A DNA stretch of 64,000 nucleotides from Ophiosphaerella korrae (Eukaryota; Ascomycota; Dothideomycetes; Pleosporales; Phaeosphaeriaceae): contig JALNQF010000007.1 of NCBI GenBank assembly GCA_028456385.1, forward strand, positions 528,314 to 592,313. Direction: 5' to 3'. Each line of letters begins with the position of its first letter. Within the stretch, counting starts at the first letter, position 1. Under the pieces are notes generated by a model that saw only the letters and a list, made by a program, of their open reading frames with translations, searched no databases and was not told the origin of the DNA. The translations under genes were made by a program, and so were the position numbers. Shown piece after piece: positions 32,235-43,217 of the stretch.

Positions 32235-34227
32235 ATGGGTAAAAAGCGGAAAGCAGGTGGTCGCGCATACGGCGAACCCAAGGCACCCAAAGATGAAAAC
32301 TCAAAACTCGCAATAAAGACATGGGAGGACGTTGCAGACTCAGAAGACGAATTTCACATCAACCGTGATAAGGTTCTGCTGGATGAGGGGCCTGCAGCGA
32401 AGAAGTTGAGGAAGTGGCAAGAACAAGGTATGAAAAATCTCAATTAACAGTTGTATATGGAAGCTAACTCGCGCTATTACAGACAAGTTCCTACAGCCGT
32501 CTGACGAAGAGGTTCTCGGCTACAACGAAGATGACGAAGATGACTCGAAACAAGACGTCGAATCCGATGAAGCTGATGAGAGCGAACAACAAGCGCACCC
32601 TGATGAGGACGACCAAGACTTGGGCGGTTGGGGTGCGTCCAAGAAAGACTACTACAACGCCGATGCTATAGAAACGGAGCAAGATGCTCTGGATGAAGAA
32701 GCAGAAGCACGGCGCATCCAAAAGAAGCAACTACAGGCCATGACGGAGGCAGATTTTGGTTTTGATGAGGATGAGTGGCTAGGAAAAGACGGCGGAAAGG
32801 ATGCAGAGTCTGGCGCTGTGGTCACTGAGGTGTTGCCGCAGCTGCAAATCACAAACGGGATGTCAGAAGAAGAGCAACTGAAGATTATGAAAACCCGATA
32901 CCCAGAATTCGAGCACATATCAAGAGAATATTTGCGACTCCAGCCGGTACACGATGAACTCGCTGCTGCTGCTAATGCTGCGGAACGATTGATCAGGTCA
33001 CGAAGCGCCAAATTACAAAATCTAAACACGGAAATCCCGTCTACGCCCATAGCCGTGACGAAGTATCGTGCCTGCGCAGCGTACCTAGCGGCTATGGCTA
33101 TGTATTTTGCAGTGCTGGGGTCAACCGCAAAGGAAGACGGCGCACCAGTCATTGCGTTAGACCCAACCGAGCTCCACGATCATCCAGTCATGGAGAGTCT
33201 CCTCACATGCCAAAAAATATGGACAAAGATTGAGACTTTGCCTGTAGCCGATCCTCTGGTTGAAGTGAGCAACGATGACTTATCGGCAGTTGAAGAGGAT
33301 AGTCCCCTCGCAGATGAGATTGAAGCCGTGGTCAACCCGCAACCCAAGAAACCAAAGAAGAGCAAGTCACAGCGCGCAGCAGAGATTGCTCAGGCAGAGG
33401 CAGATGCTCGTCGTGCGGCTAAGCTAGCAAAGACGGAGCAGGAGTTGGCCTCGCTTTTGACCCTTACTGATAAATCAGCGCTTAAGAAAGCTATTAAGAA
33501 GAAGAGAACAGCAGAACAGAAGCTTAACTTGCTCAACGTCGAAGATTCAGACTTTGGTGAAGAGACATCGCTCACGGCCCATGAACTTGCCGAGAAGGCG
33601 AAGAAGAAGAAATCACTACGCTTCTACACTTCTCAAATTACACAAAAGTCGAACAAGCGTGATGCAGCTGGCAAAGATCATGGTGGTGATGCTGATATAC
33701 CACACCGCGAGCGTCTCAAGGACCGACAAGCCCGTCTGCAAGCCGAGGCTGAAAAGCGTGGCCAGCACAAGGACACTGCTCCAGGCGTCACCCTCGGAGA
33801 AGGTGGCGATAGCTCAGGGAACGAGAGCCCACCGCCTCGTAACGAAGACTACGAAGACGAAGAAGGTTACTACGACATGATAGCCGCTCGATCAAACTCC
33901 AAAAAGCGAACCAAGTCTGAGCGAGCAGCGGCGTATGCTGAGGCAGCGAAACAAAATGCTACAGTAATCGAAGAGGAGGTCATTGGCGATGACGGACGCC
34001 GCATGATTAGCTACCAGATTGCAAAGAACAAGGGTCTTACACCACACAGGAAAAAGAGCGTGAGAAATCCACGAGTTAAGAAGAAGGAGAAGTACAAGGA
34101 GAAGCAGAAGAAACTGAAGAGTATGATGCCAGTGTTTGATAGCGCTAAGAAACAAGCGGGTGGCGCAAATTACGGGGGCGAGTTGACTGGTATCAAGAAG
34201 GGCTTGGTTAGAAGTAGGAAGCTATAG
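32235..34227 (+). CDS. SAS10: Sas10/Utp3, small-subunit processome protein
   Basis: Sas10 (Utp3) is a nucleolar component of the U3 snoRNP/SSU processome required for 18S rRNA maturation. Two exons, 32235-32427 and 32483-34227 (intron 55 nt, gtatga...ttacag), give 645 residues. The start MGKKRKAGGRAYGEPK is basic; a very acidic stretch follows (residues 70-110), then the Sas10/Utp3/C1D domain near residues 210-300 (LQPVHDELAAAANAAERL), Lys-rich segments, and the highly conserved Sas10 C-terminal domain (ISYQIAKNKGLTPHRKKS, NPRVKKKEKYKEK, ending GLVRSRKL). All hallmarks are present and the length is normal. Confidence 0.95.
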
Positions 34228-35606
34228 GATTAGCAAGTATATATTGCGAGGTACATGTCCACCTGCAGCAGCTTATTCAATTATACATCAACCCTTTGGT
34301 AGCTTCATGTTGTGTTGCTCTCGGATTCTTCTCATCCCTTGTTCTTACGCATACCTCCTACTGGTCACATTCCGCCACACTATTGTCTAGTAGATTTGAA
34401 TCTATATTGTCTTGTCATACTTACGCTTGCTGCAATCCGTCTGATTGAATCATCCATCATGGAGTTACTTCACGTACGGCAGTTTCCCTGGGTTATCACG
34501 ATTTCTTCCTCCCAGAATATCGAACGAGTTTTCATTAGGGGATACCTAATTAGCACTATCACAGTGGAGGCTGGAAATTCTACGAGGAATGGGGTGGCTA
34601 CTCGTACGACAAAACTAAAGAGCCCTCCGAGTCCGGCCTAATCGGAGCTATGCTCACAGACCGCCACGACACCACTGTCGTTGGCACGCAGCACCTGGGC
34701 TCTGCATGCTGCATGTTGAGAAATTACCCTTTATAGCATGCAGAATTACCTTCGGCTGACCGCTCCGCATCATCACGAGACGTGACTTCCGCGGTCCTAG
34801 ACCAATCTTTGATATCGTCGTGTCAGCTGTGCACCACCTGATGCTCCCGTCTGAAGTTGTATTGCTGCCCCAAAACTCGAGATTTTTGGAAAGCACAAAG
34901 CTCCTCTTGTTGGGATAAATGGACAGGGCAACTAATGCATCTACGCACCCTTGAGTCACGATAGTCGTTATACCAACACATCCATCCCCAACCCCACGTA
35001 TGTACTGGCGTTCATGTTGAGTCGGACTCTGCTTTACGGCGGCAACTATCTTAGGCCCCCGATTGGTGCAGTGTGCCGATTTAAACGAATAAACGCATCG
35101 TGACGAAGCCTGGAAAGTAGCCATGTGGAGAAAACGATGAGCAAATCCACGAAAGCTGCTGCGTCACAGGACCATGTGGACGAATCAAAGGCGCTTACAG
35201 GCAGGAGCTAACTCGAAGCGAAACTAGCACGTGGCACAGGAAGTGCCTAGCCAGACTACTGTCTCCTTTGACAGTGCTCACAGAGTGAGCTGAGGAGAAC
35301 GGATCCGAGTATATAAGGTTCAGTATGTGCGAAACCGGACGTGTTACTAGTATCAGGTTATTACAAGCAAGGTGGCCTTGTAACTATCTGCAGTGTCTGT
35401 CACTACATCGTCAATTGACTCAGATTCCGCGGAGTGTACTCGTCAATACTTGAATAATTTGAGCACAGCAATCGCACAAGAAGCCCCTGGAGCTGGTAAA
35501 TTGGATCACCGGCTTTGCTTCTAACCAATTGACACCCACACATGCATCCTCAGCTCCAGCACTGGTCGACGCCGTGAGTTCAAGAGCACCATTCTACTTC
35601 GCAAGC
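34228..35606. other. Intergenic; weak gene candidates only
   Basis: 1.4 kb. One possible two-exon small gene lies at 34459-34736 (separate entry). A minus-strand 156-codon frame (35124-34654) overlaps it and has no recognised motif. A TATATAA at about 35310 lies 300 bp upstream of the luciferase-domain gene. Confidence 0.35.
34459..34736 (+). CDS. Possible small two-exon ORF, unknown
   Basis: Exon 2 (34554-34736) reads with protein-like composition (SGGWKFYEEWGGYSYDKTKE, then SESGLIGAMLTDRHD). An acceptor ctaattag precedes it. A tiny first exon 34459-34473 (MELLH) with donor gtacgg would give 65 residues. No family is recognised and the model is speculative; it may be a relic of a longer gene. 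Confidence 0.2.
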
Positions 35607-36449
35607 ATGGTCACCGAAACTTACATCCACTTCCTCACCACGGCTCTCACGCTGCTCCTCCCACCGCTCCTCGCATTCTACATCCACCATGACTACAAGG
35701 CCTTCCTAAGTCTCGGCCCAGGCGGCACGCCTTCAACACCACTAGGCTACCTGAAAATCAAACTGCTCTCTCTCGTCTGTCTTCGCGACCCCTTCCGCCC
35801 AATATCCATCCCTCCCCACTTCCGCCCCCAAAACGGGTACTTCAACGACGCAGCCCTCCCCCAACGCAAAGGCGGCCGCCCCCTCGTCCAAGGCATCGCG
35901 CCCCAGCGCCAACAAACCCACAAGAGCAGCCTCCCTATCTACAAATCGCTAGTCGCAAGTCTCCACGCCCTGGCCGAAGACCCGAACAATCGCCTGGTGG
36001 AGCGGACGTCGTGCTTTGAGAAGCATAGCTCAGGTTTGTTCACGAGTATTCCAATTACGCGCACGTGTGGGGGCGAAATATGTCATGCGCATCCTTCGGA
36101 TGGGTCGTTGCATCTTACGCTACACCCCTCTGATGCGAAGGTCATGCTGGAGAAGGGATGGGGGGAGCGCCATCCGCTAGCGAGGGGAGGGTGGTGTCGG
36201 CGGTTTGTGCCGAAAGAGTTTGTGTTAGTGTATGCGCCGCGCGATGAGACTGAGGTCAAGGTTGTCATGGATATTGTGGCGGCGAGTATTTGGTGGGTTA
36301 GCGGTATTGATGTTCGTGGTGGGGAGGAGGGGCCGAGGCGGGAGAGTGCGGATGTAGAGGCTGTGGGGAAGGCGATGGAGGGGAAGGAGTGCTGGGCATG
36401 TAAGGTACATGCGTGTGGTGGTGGTAAGGAATTGACTGGGGATGTGTGA
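35607..36449 (+). CDS. Luciferase-domain (DUF5519-like) protein, function unknown
   Basis: A single exon of 280 residues. The ATG at 35607 is used; the longer open frame to the left has no ATG. The N-terminus has a membrane helix or signal anchor (residues 8-25, FLTTALTLLLPPLLAFYI). The C-terminal half carries the conserved set CFEKHSSGLF, CGGEICHAHPSDGSLHLTLHP, GWGERHPLARGG and EFVLVYAPRDE. In databases this domain is named after luciferase similarity (PF17648) and is common in filamentous ascomycetes; no enzymatic role is established that I know of. The HxH-like pairs (CHAHPSDGSLHLTLHP) could bind metal, which is a guess. The gene converges on EMC5 with 267 bp between stops. Confidence 0.8.
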   Translation: MVTETYIHFLTTALTLLLPPLLAFYIHHDYKAFLSLGPGGTPSTPLGYLKIKLLSLVCLRDPFRPISIPPHFRPQNGYFNDAALPQRKGGRPLVQGIAPQRQQTHKSSLPIYKSLVASLHALAEDPNNRLVERTSCFEKHSSGLFTSIPITRTCGGEICHAHPSDGSLHLTLHPSDAKVMLEKGWGERHPLARGGWCRRFVPKEFVLVYAPRDETEVKVVMDIVAASIWWVSGIDVRGGEEGPRRESADVEAVGKAMEGKECWACKVHACGGGKELTGDV

Positions 36450-36716
36450 GGATGATGATTTGGAAAATTGGCGGTGTCAAAATTGCGAAGAGCTTTGGAT
36501 ATTGTTCGATCTAGCGAGGCGTCTGGGATTTTGGCGACTGTAGGTGGGGAGGTACTTCCTCCAAAACCAAAATGAATTATGATATCTCTCTCCCTGACTT
36601 CTTGACACTATCTCAGGTAGACAAGTCCTTCTTTTCAAGGGAACGTCGCTGACCCCAAGTTTTTCGGCGTCTTGAGGTGGTTGCCTGCCCACATACTCAT
36701 CTGTCAGCTGCTCTCT

Positions 36717-37194
36717 TTACTGCTTACTCCCACTCCTGACCCAACCCTCATACTCCTTTCTCTTAGACTTAACATCCCAGAACCCCCTCCTGCCCTCTCC
36801 CTTGCTGCTTCCCTGGCTGTTGCCAAAGCCGCCATCCAGTCCCAAGAAGGCATATGGGTCCCCCTCGCTCAGTATCGCCTCGCCTTCCCTTGTGTATTCT
36901 CCCTCTGGCTTCTGTCCCTCACGGCATATCTGGCCAGCCCATTTCGCAGATTCTATTGGGCGCAGTGGTTGTGAGGATATGACGATGCCAGTAGAGAGCA
37001 AGAATATCGAGAAGAGCAGCTCGAGGGTGATGTCAGCAGGGAGTGGGGTCGATGCGGATGCGGTTGTGTGTTCGTAGCTGGAATAGACGCTATCATGATG
37101 TTAGGCAGTGCTATGCGAGGCGTGTATGGGAGACGTACGCATGTGTCAAAAACAACGTGCCAACTGTGTTGAGAATGGTGCCTAGGAAAGCCAT
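36717..37194 (-). CDS. EMC5: ER membrane protein complex subunit 5 (Emc5, MMGT-type)
   Basis: Emc5 is a two-helix subunit of the ER membrane protein complex, which inserts tail-anchored and multi-pass proteins. Two exons, 37194-37139 and 37077-36717 (intron 61 nt, gtacgt...ttccag), give 138 residues. The first helix starts MAFLGTILNTVGTLFLTHA, then comes the loop YEHTTASAS, the conserved PLPADITLELLFSI stretch and the second helix ending GIVISSQPLRPI. The cytosolic tail has WAGQICREG and ends GFWDVKSKRKEYEGWVRSG, matching fungal Emc5 (GFVDIR.QR.EF..W). A Gly/Ser insert in the tail is a little longer than usual. Confidence 0.88.
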
Positions 37195-37788
37195 TGGGAC
37201 GCTTGGTGGCTGACTGATGTTGCGCGCGAAAGATGAAGAACAAAGGCGATGGTGCCGCGAAGCGACGAGCTTCTGGCAGAGGGCTTGGCACTTCGGTCAA
37301 CACCATCGTCATCTATCTTCAACACATACTCTCCTCCAGAATCATACGTCACAAGAGGCTTAGGCTTTGTCAAGCTTTGCGTATTTTCTAAAAATGCAGG
37401 CACCTACTTACGTGCCGCATGACGATGCACCACCATACGATGTGTCGTTCCCACACATGGTTGTTTGGATAAAGCTCGGATGTTCTCAGCCCGTTAGGCA
37501 ACTATATGCATGACAACTTCATTGGACACACCAGATTACCTGATTACTAGGTGGCACCACAAAGGCCACCCAAATGTAATAGTCGGGGCGGACGACGCGG
37601 TCGGCATAGCTATCGCCGACTAGTCGAAGAGTCCGAGCTACCGTTGACCATCGGCTTTGAGCAATGAAGAAATAGTATAAAACAAGTTCTCAGTCCGATG
37701 TATCGAGGTAATGCTGTGATAGCTTAGCAACTTTGCACTTGAATCTTCTCTGTCTTCGAGTCATATTTCACATCAATTACTTCCCAAA
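37195..37788. promoter_or_regulatory. Divergent intergenic region with TATA box for the monooxygenase
   Basis: 594 bp between divergent EMC5 and the FAD monooxygenase gene. A TATAAAA at 37676-37682 lies about 110 bp before the monooxygenase ATG, a good distance for a fungal TATA promoter; it suggests conditional expression. Confidence 0.5.
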
Positions 37789-39123
37789 ATGAGCAGTCTA
37801 CCAATATGCAACAAGAGTGTAAGATCTCTAAACATTCTTGTCATAGGAGCTGGATGCGCTGGTCCAGCTCTTGCTCTCCTCCTCCAAAAGGCCAACCACA
37901 CACATAATATCACGGTCATTGAAAGATTCTCTTCACTCCGCACTGGAGGTCAGCAACTGGACCTTAAAGACAATGGCGTCCATGTTGCAAGAGGAATGGG
38001 TATCCTGAAGGCACTCAAGGCAGTATGCGTTGAAGAAACTGGCGTGCAGCTCGTTGATACAAATGGCAAGTCCGTACTGCAGTTCGGTGTCAACGATGCA
38101 ACGAAACAAGGGCTAGCTCTAACGAATGAGTATGAGATCATGCGTGGAGACATGGTCAAGGTATTTTACGAGGAAAGCATCGCAGAGAAGCAGAGAATAA
38201 GAGCAAAGGGAGAGGAGGGCAGCTTGACATACAAATTCAACACAGCTGTCACACACATCGACCAAACCGACACAGGTGCGACTGTTACTTTCTCCAGCAA
38301 TGAAAAGTCGCACTTTGACCTCGTCGTTGCAGCAGATGGCCAGGGCTCACATACTAGACGCATGGTCTTTGGAGACGATGCCAAAACAAACTGTTTCAAG
38401 CCCGTTGCTGGTGGTGTCCACGCAGCATATTTTGAAATACCACGCGTCGAATCGGATGACAGTGACGCCCGAATCTTTTTTGCTCCTGGTAGTCGAATGG
38501 TCATGACACGCACCGGCAATCGTTCGACAACACAAGTTTATTTCTTCATCATGAAAGACGACGCACGCCACGAACATATGAGAAGCGTGCACAAGCAGAC
38601 TATCGAGCAGCAAAAGGAGGCTTGGGCTGAGATCTACCATGACGCAGGATGGCAGTGCAAGAGATTCCTGGAAGGCATGAAAACAACGAACGACTTCTAT
38701 GCTCATGAAGTCGCCCAGATCCATATGCCACAGCTATACAATGGTCGTGTTGTTCTCCTTGGTGACGCCGGGTACTGCCCTAGCCCCTTCACAGGCATGG
38801 GCACAACGCTCTCACTCGTTGGTTCCTATATTCTCGCTGGCGAGCTAGCCAAGCACAATAACGACGTCGGCGCGGCTCTCAAATCGTATCACGAGCTCAT
38901 GCAAGCACCATGCAAGAAATATCAAAGGTTCGTAGGAGGTAGTGGCCTCTTCCCCAGCTCTGCTTTGGGGATCAGAGTCACAACTACCATACTATGGGTA
39001 TTGTCTTGTCTGAGGGTTGACAGAATGGCTGGTTGGATTGTCGCCAGGTTACCCGAGCGTGGGGGTAGGTTGGATTTGCCGAAGTATCCTGAACTGAATT
39101 TGAGCGGCGAAGAGAAGTTGTAG
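37789..39123 (+). CDS. FAD-dependent aromatic-type monooxygenase
   Basis: A single exon of 444 residues of the PHBH-like class A flavoprotein monooxygenase family. The dinucleotide-binding motif is GAGCAG at residues 20-25 with VIERF at the end of the second strand, the DG motif is AADGQGSHTRR near residue 180, and the GD motif is LLGDAGYCPSPFTGMGTTL near residue 325. These hydroxylate aromatic or related substrates using NAD(P)H and O2. The sequence resembles the TetX/salicylate-type branch; substrate unknown. A hydrophobic stretch near the C-terminus (TTTILWVLSCLRV) could touch membranes. An FAD-linked oxidase gene follows on the same strand 1.6 kb away. A TATA box precedes it. Confidence 0.87.
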   Translation: MSSLPICNKSVRSLNILVIGAGCAGPALALLLQKANHTHNITVIERFSSLRTGGQQLDLKDNGVHVARGMGILKALKAVCVEETGVQLVDTNGKSVLQFGVNDATKQGLALTNEYEIMRGDMVKVFYEESIAEKQRIRAKGEEGSLTYKFNTAVTHIDQTDTGATVTFSSNEKSHFDLVVAADGQGSHTRRMVFGDDAKTNCFKPVAGGVHAAYFEIPRVESDDSDARIFFAPGSRMVMTRTGNRSTTQVYFFIMKDDARHEHMRSVHKQTIEQQKEAWAEIYHDAGWQCKRFLEGMKTTNDFYAHEVAQIHMPQLYNGRVVLLGDAGYCPSPFTGMGTTLSLVGSYILAGELAKHNNDVGAALKSYHELMQAPCKKYQRFVGGSGLFPSSALGIRVTTTILWVLSCLRVDRMAGWIVARLPERGGRLDLPKYPELNLSGEEKL

Positions 39124-40702
39124 CTTGCTTGGCGGTGACGATTATAGACGACTTGTACATCGAGCGAGTATGCACTAAGTATCTCTACTCAAAGGAATAT
39201 TGTTTAGTTTGTAATTAGGTCTACTTCAATTCTGATTGCTACGTGGCAAATGCTCGTGCCGATGGGATGCTTGTTATGTTGCTCTCAGTCAGCTGAGTAA
39301 CTGGGGGATAGGCCACCTAAGATGTACTAGCCAAAAAGTTTTTAGTCTATCTATAGTCTTTTTTCAGCTAGTCATAAGTAGAGTAAGAATAACCTCAAAT
39401 CTCCTGTTACTATGTAAATGAATCTGCGGTATATTGCTAATTGCATCCGGCGTTGATGTAAGGCAAGTAATTTCCTTACCTCATAGTTGACCGTGAGTCT
39501 TGATCTTACATGATACCCTACATGAGATTTACTTGTGTATTTGAGGTTACATCGCCGCGCTTCCATGTTGTCATTTTACACTTTGGACCAGCGACTTCTT
39601 GTGGAAGATGTGCTGATTAGACAACGAGTCAGAACAACGGGTCGTCCATGGCTATCCCCGCATCTTTAACCAATCGTAATTTTATCATGATCCAGGATCC
39701 ACAAGAACCCTGCTGGATGCGAGGATTAGCGAGAAGGGCCGACGAAGCATACTGAAGTAAGGCGGGGAGGAAAGCAGCTGGTTGTCACTACAAGGACGAT
39801 GTACATAATTGAGCCTCAATTGCCAAGATAGGTACCCGAGAAGCCTGTAATTTGATGCCTCATCACATCAATTGCAGCCGCATTCCACGAGAAAGAGGAA
39901 CCTCAAACATCATAAAGAGAAAAATAGGCGACCTTGGTGGTGAATATCTAGACGAATGGCTTACCAGCCCCGCCGTTCAGCCCCCTACTCACCAGACCGC
40001 CATCTGCCTTTAAAGCGCGCATATATTATAATTCTCGCTTGCCACTACCCAGATTGCGAGCCATCGGACGTTTGATTCAAATCTTACCGGTTCTATGCAT
40101 CAATCGTCACAGCAGTATCTTCTAGATCCACGACTAAATGTCCGAAAGGAAGGTCCAAAGCTACCAATAGCAAGCACGCCCTAGAACCTCCACCCCTACC
40201 CCCCCCCAAGACGGTCGGACTTTTGTCTCGGCCGTTCCAATGGCCCGGAATGATGCGTCCGATACTAGATCTGCTGCACGTTTTCTCGCCGTGGCAATTC
40301 CAGCACAGGAGTTGCTGGTCAACCTACAATTTACCCGGCTCAATCAACACCCCGCAAATCCGCCATGTAGTCAAGTCCCCCAGCGGCCCGGCCCCAGCAA
40401 ACTTTGGCAGCGCGACTCGTTCGCTCTTAATGGCTATCGTTCCGCGTGGCGTTTATTGTCTTAGCGAAGACCCTAAGATGGTTGGCTCTGTGGGCGCGGC
40501 ATTTGGGCGTTGTATTGGCTTGCCCATAATCTAGCAACGCGGTGCAGGGTCGTTTATTGTTTACAAAGTCCTGACCGATTTGAGGTGTACTAGGATGTAA
40601 ATGGGGTAGGGATGCTTGAGTGCTGCATATATAGATAGGTAGGAAGTCTGGAGGATTCTGCGATAAGGCGGGAAGCTCTGTTTTTCAGTCTCTCTTTTCA
40701 AG
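39124..40702. other. Intergenic, no gene seen
   Basis: 1.58 kb between two flavoenzyme genes. Only short frames without motif; the part around 40200-40500 is C-rich and gives overlapping chance ORFs. A TATATAG at about 40628 lies 75 bp before the oxidase ATG. Confidence 0.4.
40628..40634 (+). promoter_or_regulatory. Likely TATA box of the FAD-linked oxidase gene
   Basis: TATATAG about 75 bp upstream of the start codon, at the expected place for a fungal core promoter. Confidence 0.5.
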
Positions 40703-42693
40703 ATGGGTCGCATCTCGTTACTTGCGCCTGTGCTTTTGGCTGCCAATGGCGTGTTGGGTGCAAAGTGGATTGGTGAGGTCAAGAAGGTAGACGGCGTCAA
40801 CTATCAATGCAAGTGCTATTCGGACAACTCTTGCTGGCCTACCAATCGGGACTGGGAGAAGCTTAACAAGACTGTCGAGGGTACGCTTCAGGTCGCAATT
40901 CCACCTGGTGCTGTTTGCCACAAGACTTTCGGCAACTCGACTAGTGTCTACGATGCAACAAAGTGTGCGGACACGCAGGCAAACTGGGCGAGTGAGCAAT
41001 GGCTGTAGGTATTTTAACAGATTGTATATTGACCAAATACTGATCAACTGATTAGGACCGATCATCCAATTGCAAATCTCTGGCCATTGTATACGAATAA
41101 CACTTGCATGCCAACTTCAAATCCCTCAGAACCTTGCACTCGGGGCTTTTACGGACATTATGTTATTCTGGCTAAGACGAAGGATCATATCAAAGCAGGC
41201 GTTGACTTTGCGCGAGATCGTAATCTCCGCCTGATCATACGCAACACTGGACATGATTTTATGTGAGGAAATCTCCACAAGCTTGCAAATGTTCGAGACT
41301 GACGAAAGTAAAGGGGCCGCTCGACTGGTTATGGATCTTTGATAATCAACACTCACAGCTTCAAAGAGGCCAAGTTCATCAAAAAGTATAATGGACCTGG
41401 TGACTGGACTGGCAGTGCGGCTACTGTTGGTGCGGGAGTCCAGGGACGTGAATTATACCGTCAAGCTTTTGCTCAAGACCCGAAGGTTGTCATTGTCGGT
41501 GGAGAATGCCCAGTACGTGCTTGAAAACACAGCAAGGGATGTATGACTAATTCCAGATAGACTGTTGGTTGGGCTGGAGGCTATATCCAAGGTGGTGGTC
41601 ATGGCCCATTGTCTGGTATCTATGGCATGGGGGCCGATAATATCCTCTCTTTCGATGCAATCACAGCCAAGGGCGAGTATGTCACGGCTAATGCCAAAGA
41701 AAACCCGGATCTCTACTGGGCGCTCAAGGGCGGTGGCCCCAGCTCATTTGCTGTTGTCACTTCGATCACGGTAAAGACGTTCCCAGAGATACCCACAGCT
41801 GGAACTATTGTCAATATCAATTCAACTCACACCAACGACACCGCACTCTTCTACAAGGGAGTGAAGATCTTCCATAATCTGGCGAATCACTATGCCGACC
41901 ATGGTATGTTTGTGTACTTCGAGCAAGGTCCTGGGCCGGGACGCCTCCACATTGCCCCATTTGTTGGGCCCAATATGGATGAGGCAAAGATCAAAACCGT
42001 TCTCAAGCTGCTGTTCGAACAGCTTGACGCCGCCAAGGTTCCTTATGATGCGTACACGAAGGCATTCCCAACATTTTTCGAGCTCTACATCGATATGTTC
42101 GAGGACGAAACACCAGGCCCGGTCTCCGTTGTTGGTGGACGTCTGTTTACACAATCAGATATTGCGCAGAACGCCGACAAGATTGCCGATGCGCTGATAT
42201 TCGCTGCCTCGCCAGAACCTACACAACTTGGGTTCAACGTGGGACACATTGTCAACCCTGGTCACGGGGTGCCTAAGACTGACAATGCCATCCATCCTGC
42301 GTGGCGTAACGCGAGCTCTTTCGTCATCACGAACGTGCTTTTGTCAACCGGACAGGAGAGCTGGGCGGTGAAGAAGGAGCGGGAGAGGTTCAACACCAAC
42401 GTTGTTGGCAAGGCATTGAGGGACGCTTCGCCTAACGGTGCCAGCTATGTCAATGAGGTAAGTTTGCGACTTGTTGCTACCGGTCGAGAGTAAGGAGCTG
42501 ACAGCCGAGATAGGGCGATCTCTACGAACCAAACTGGCAGCAAGCGTATTGGGGGTCGAATTATGCACGCCTTCTTAAAATTCGCCAAAAGTACGACCCC
42601 AGCGGCGTCTTTTACACGCAGACAACACCTGGAACAGAAAACTGGGAGGTGATTGATTATGGCACGAAGCTGTGCAAAAAGGGAGAGGCATAG
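40703..42693 (+). CDS. Secreted FAD-linked oxidase, berberine-bridge-enzyme type
   Basis: Exons 40703-41004, 41056-41262, 41314-41512, 41561-42457 and 42514-42693 give 594 residues; introns are 51, 51, 48 and 56 nt. A signal peptide (residues 1-19, ending NGVLG) begins the protein. The FAD_binding_4 domain holds RNTGHDFMGRSTGYGSL, whose His (about 164) is the usual 8-alpha flavin link, and GGECPTVGWAGGYIQGGGHG, whose Cys (about 234) is the second link in bicovalent members. The BBE domain ends the protein (the NYARLLKIRQKYDPSGVFY motif). Such enzymes oxidise sugars or secondary metabolites with O2; substrate unknown. Many N-glycosylation sites (NST, NKT, NNT) fit secretion. Frame is exact over all junctions. 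Confidence 0.9.
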
Positions 42694-43217
42694 AAAGTAG
42701 ACGAAATGAGATACAAAACGCAGCGTGTACAGTGCACATTAATTAATTCCTGGCAGCCGTTGATGGCGCGGCCCTATGTTTCACAGGGTGATATGCATGC
42801 GTAGTGTGGAGAAGCGCGGAACGATGACGACGTTCCCGAGCCGCTAGGCTGCGATTGGCCAACAAGTCAGGGACGGGGCTTGCAACCACCTTCACAAGCC
42901 AGAGCCGTATCCAGACTTATCATAATCTCAACCACCCACCATCTATACCCATCCCAAGCCGCCTTGGACCCGTCTGTGCCGGCCAGCGCTCTCCCTTGCC
43001 CTTGCTTCTTGGCCCAACATCCCCTTACTTCCAAGGCCGACCGAGTCCCAGGCTCACGCATCCGCTTGGTCGCATCACACCAGGCGGCAGACATCCTTCA
43101 CCACATACCCAAAAGGACGGCAACTTCCACCCACAGCCCGCCCGGTCTACATCGCGAGCGAGCTCTGATGCTCCCCGCACGCTGAACACCCTGCGAAACA
43201 TACTTAATGTCGATTGA
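42694..43217. other. Intergenic, promoter and leader of VRL1
   Basis: 524 bp. C-rich stretch with overlapping chance ORFs; probably the VRL1 leader. No clear TATA box. Confidence 0.4.

Noticed and set aside
34654..35124. A 156-codon minus-strand ORF
   Set aside because: No motif or signal peptide, and it overlaps a more protein-like forward frame; evidence is too weak.
37789..42693. The two flavoenzyme genes as part of a secondary-metabolite cluster
   Set aside because: No backbone synthase, transporter or cluster regulator is nearby; flanking genes are housekeeping.
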